DNA of 64,000 nt from an uncultured Bacilli bacterium (lineage in GTDB: Bacteria; Bacillota_I; Bacilli_A; RF39; UBA660). The notes under the pieces are model-generated. The model was not told the DNA's origin and did not search any database. It worked only from the letters and a program-made list of their open reading frames with translations. Where the stretch lies: the NCBI GenBank assembly GCA_934120015.1, contig CAKOTD010000004.1:5742-69741 (forward strand). The letters run 5' to 3'. Every line of letters starts with the position of its first letter. The stretch's first letter is position 1. A program made the position numbers and the translations under genes. This document shows positions 61,731 to 64,000 of this stretch, in pieces.

Positions 61731-62606
61731 TTATCCATGTGGATGACAACTATGATAATTTTTTAAAGTTGTTTTTTTTGAAATATTTGTATATATCTGT
61801 GTAGTTGAGATACTAGAATGTCCTAACAACTCTTGAATGCTTCTAAGATCAGCACCATTTTCAAGTAAGTGTGTAGCAAAAGAATGCCTAAGTGTATGCG
61901 GTGAAAATGATTTGTTAATATTTTTTTCAAGTGCTAGTTTTTGTAATAATTTAAAAAATGCTTGCCTAGATATTTTGTCACCATGATTATTTAAAAATAA
62001 GTAATCACTTGATTTGTTTTTTGAAAGCCATCCTCTTGCATTTTCAAGATAAAGTTTAACTGCAGAAGCTGCATAATCACTAATAGGTATAATTCTTTCT
62101 TTACTCCCTTTTCCAAATACTCGTATAGTATTATTTTCATAATTAATATCATGCATACTTACATTAACTAATTCACTTACACGAAGTCCACTGGCATACA
62201 TAAGCTCTAACATAGCTTTATTACGATAATCATAATAATCTTTTAACTCTATATTGAGAAGATTATCTACATCTTCATATGATAATACTTTAGGTATATT
62301 TTTTGAAAGCTTAGGTCTTTGTACCTGCTGCATCGGATTAATTTTTAAACCTTTGTATCTCATCAAAAATTTATAAAAACTTTTTAATATAGATATATGA
62401 TTAGATATAGTAGATACATTATAATTTTGATCATATAAATGTTTTAAGTAGTTAGTAATTTTCTCATAAGTAATTTCCTTTACATTACAATTATTATAAA
62501 AAACACTGAACTGATTTAAACAAAAATCGTATCTACATATAGTATTATCACTATATTTTCTATCTACCTGCAAGTATATTTTAAATGACTCAATCAAATC
62601 ATGCAT
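61731..62606 (-). CDS. xerD: Tyrosine recombinase XerD
   Basis: A 291-residue recombinase that with XerC resolves chromosome dimers at dif. Core-binding domain at residues 1-90; catalytic Arg in YASGLRVSELVN (near 145), Lys in FGKGSKERIIPI, HTLRHSFATHLLENGADLRS, and LGHSSISTTQIYTNI with nucleophile Tyr near 272. The adjacent DeoB-like gene supports XerD over XerC (Bacillus ripX-drm order). GGGAGTAA precedes the ATG. It may also have integrated the inovirus element at 46-55 kb. Confidence 0.92.
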   Translation of the reverse strand: MHDLIESFKIYLQVDRKYSDNTICRYDFCLNQFSVFYNNCNVKEITYEKITNYLKHLYDQNYNVSTISNHISILKSFYKFLMRYKGLKINPMQQVQRPKLSKNIPKVLSYEDVDNLLNIELKDYYDYRNKAMLELMYASGLRVSELVNVSMHDINYENNTIRVFGKGSKERIIPISDYAASAVKLYLENARGWLSKNKSSDYLFLNNHGDKISRQAFFKLLQKLALEKNINKSFSPHTLRHSFATHLLENGADLRSIQELLGHSSISTTQIYTNISKKTTLKNYHSCHPHG

Positions 62607-62688
62607 TTACTCCCACCTATTATAATTATAACAAAAAGTCTTTGATTTTTCTACCTTTTTTGTTAAAATAATATATAGGTGATGTAAA

Positions 62689-63912
62689 ATGAATGAACCA
62701 CTAGCGTCAATGTTAAGACCAACTTGTTTAAAAGAAATTTATGGTCAAAAACATTTAATTGGAGAAGGAAAAATATTGTCAAATCTAATTAATAATAATA
62801 AAATTTTTTCTATGATTTTATATGGTAAGCCTGGAACAGGAAAAACTAGTTTGGCTCTTGCTATCGTAAACGAATTGAAACTAAAATATAGATTATTAAA
62901 TGCCGTTATAAATAATAAAAAAGACTTTGATATTGTTGTTGAGGAAGCCAAAATGTACAAAGGAATTGTAGTAATAATGGATGAAATACATCGTTTAAAC
63001 AAAGATAAACAAGATCTTTTGCTTCCTTACCTTGAAAGCGGTTTAATTACTTTAATTGGTGTAACAACCTCTAATCCTTATCATAAAATTAATCCTGCAA
63101 TAAGAAGCAGATGCCAAATATATGAAGTTCATTCTTTAGATTCAGAGGATATTATTGAAGCACTTAAAAATGCTACAAAGTCAGAATACTTAAAGGATAT
63201 TATTATAGATGATGAGGCAATTGAATTTATTGCTAATTTATCTAGTGGAGATTTAAGATATGCATATAATATGCTTGAAGTAGCATATTATTCAGCAACA
63301 AATCATACTATTAATAAAGATTTTCTTAAGACTATAAACAATAAACCTTCTTTTTTTCATGATAAAAATGAAGATGGCTATTATGATGTTTTGAGTGCAT
63401 TTCAAAAGTCTATCAGAGGCAGTGATGTCAATGCAGCACTTCATTATTTAGGAAGAATGATTGAAGCCGAAGATTTTGAAAGTATATATCGTCGAATGAC
63501 TGTTATAGCTTATGAAGATATAGGGCTTGCTAATCCATCAATTGGGCCTAAGGTAGAGGCCGCTATTAATGCTTGTGAAAGGCTTGGCATGCCAGAAGCA
63601 AGAATACCACTTGCTAATATTATTATTGAACTAGCACTATCTCCAAAATCTAACAGCGGACATTCGGCGTTAGATGAAGCTCTTAATGATATTCATAAAG
63701 GAAATATTGGTAATGTGCCAAATCATATAAAAACAAATTCTCCCGAATATTTATATCCTCACAATTATCCTGGACATTATGTTGTTCAGCAATATTTACC
63801 AGATAACTTAATAAACAAGAAATACTATAAGCCATGCAATAATAAATATGAAAATAATCTAAAACAAGTATTAAATAATATTGAAAAAATTAATAATAGC
63901 AGTGAAAAATAA
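62689..63912 (+). CDS. rarA: Replication-associated recombination protein RarA (MgsA)
   Basis: A 407-residue AAA+ ATPase acting at stalled forks. Begins PLASMLRPTCLKEIYGQKHLI; Walker A YGKPGTGKTSLA (near residue 46), Walker B IVVIMDEIHRLNKDKQD, sensor GVTTSNPYHKINPAIRSRC. The tetramerisation domain contains FQKSIRGSDVNAALHYLGRM, VIAYEDIGLANP and the PNHIK segment. AGGTGAT precedes the ATG. The remaining 88 bases of the window hold no gene I can support. Confidence 0.96.
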   Translation: MNEPLASMLRPTCLKEIYGQKHLIGEGKILSNLINNNKIFSMILYGKPGTGKTSLALAIVNELKLKYRLLNAVINNKKDFDIVVEEAKMYKGIVVIMDEIHRLNKDKQDLLLPYLESGLITLIGVTTSNPYHKINPAIRSRCQIYEVHSLDSEDIIEALKNATKSEYLKDIIIDDEAIEFIANLSSGDLRYAYNMLEVAYYSATNHTINKDFLKTINNKPSFFHDKNEDGYYDVLSAFQKSIRGSDVNAALHYLGRMIEAEDFESIYRRMTVIAYEDIGLANPSIGPKVEAAINACERLGMPEARIPLANIIIELALSPKSNSGHSALDEALNDIHKGNIGNVPNHIKTNSPEYLYPHNYPGHYVVQQYLPDNLINKKYYKPCNNKYENNLKQVLNNIEKINNSSEK

Positions 63913-64000
63913 GACAATTGTTTTATTTTTTTATATACTAGGAAAGTTCTTTTAAATTTTTTTAGCAAGAATTTATGTACCTATAGTTAACAAATATAAT

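Noticed and set aside
1..64000. Mycoplasma-type genetic code (TGA as Trp)
   Set aside because: Conserved proteins such as PriA and MutS have Trp at TGG and several genes end at TGA in the expected place.
63913..64000. Possible 6S RNA or new promoter downstream of rarA
   Set aside because: Only 88 bases are available; no 6S-type bulged hairpin or closing stem can be seen.

Overview
The window is a very AT-rich Firmicutes-type chromosome segment. Genes use the standard bacterial code: TGA is a stop (for example at the ends of yidD, the DUF1848 gene and the Zot-like gene) and Trp is TGG. This argues against a Mycoplasma-type code 4 organism. Several endospore genes are present (SpoIIIAH-like, GerE, GerM, YlbJ, SpoIVB, SpoIIM, a DacF-like carboxypeptidase). 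I infer an uncultured, probably host-associated, spore-forming Bacilli or Mollicutes-related lineage; genus cannot be told. Promoters are mostly SigA-like with short leaders, and ribosome-binding sites are often GGTGAT or GAGGTGAT rather than plain GGAGG.

Layout. 1-10 kb: a partial YhcC-like radical SAM gene, yidD, a degenerate metal-binding lipoprotein, tRNA-Ser, rnc, yebC, the primosome pair dnaB-dnaI, a divergent RNB-domain protein, and the rpsF-ssb-rpsR operon. 10-21 kb: T-box plus thrS, the SpoIIIAH/GerE/GerM group, tRNA-Arg, a cysteine desulfurase, thiol-redox proteins, DUF1848, priA and fmt. 21-27 kb: a type IV pilus-like ATPase facing two prepilin-like proteins, one of them a 897-residue protein with a glycine-rich domain and two fibronectin-like repeats. 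27-41 kb: ylbJ, ylbL, mutS, an M14 peptidase, nusB-xseA-xseB-spoIVB (order retained from the Bacillus spoIIIA-spo0A region), an amidoligase with a membrane protein and a radical SAM/SPASM protein, a dacF-like gene, and spoIIM.

41.5-43.9 kb is an IS91-type rolling-circle element with an accessory tyrosine recombinase. mnmA and an HTH protein follow.

45.97-55.43 kb is the most unusual part: a roughly 9.5 kb integrated element that I read as a filamentous-phage-like (inovirus) prophage of a Gram-positive host. It has a divergent XRE-repressor control region with palindromic operators, a candidate 61-residue coat protein followed by a terminator, and a run of overlapping very small genes. These lead to a large secreted, C-terminally anchored protein, several small membrane proteins, a Zot/pI-type ATPase, structured non-coding regions including a (CG)6 tract, and an HUH rolling-circle Rep. 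It is bounded by a 16-bp direct repeat, and its right copy lies in a dif-like XerC/XerD site.

55.5-64 kb: a small Ser/Lys-rich protein, a ZIP transporter, a hybrid histidine kinase with an Hpt protein, a phosphohexomutase, a phosphopentomutase relative lacking catalytic residues, xerD and rarA. The spoIIM/dacF and xerD/deoB groups flanking the mobile DNA look like the two halves of the Bacillus spoIIM-xerD-drm-dacF neighbourhood.
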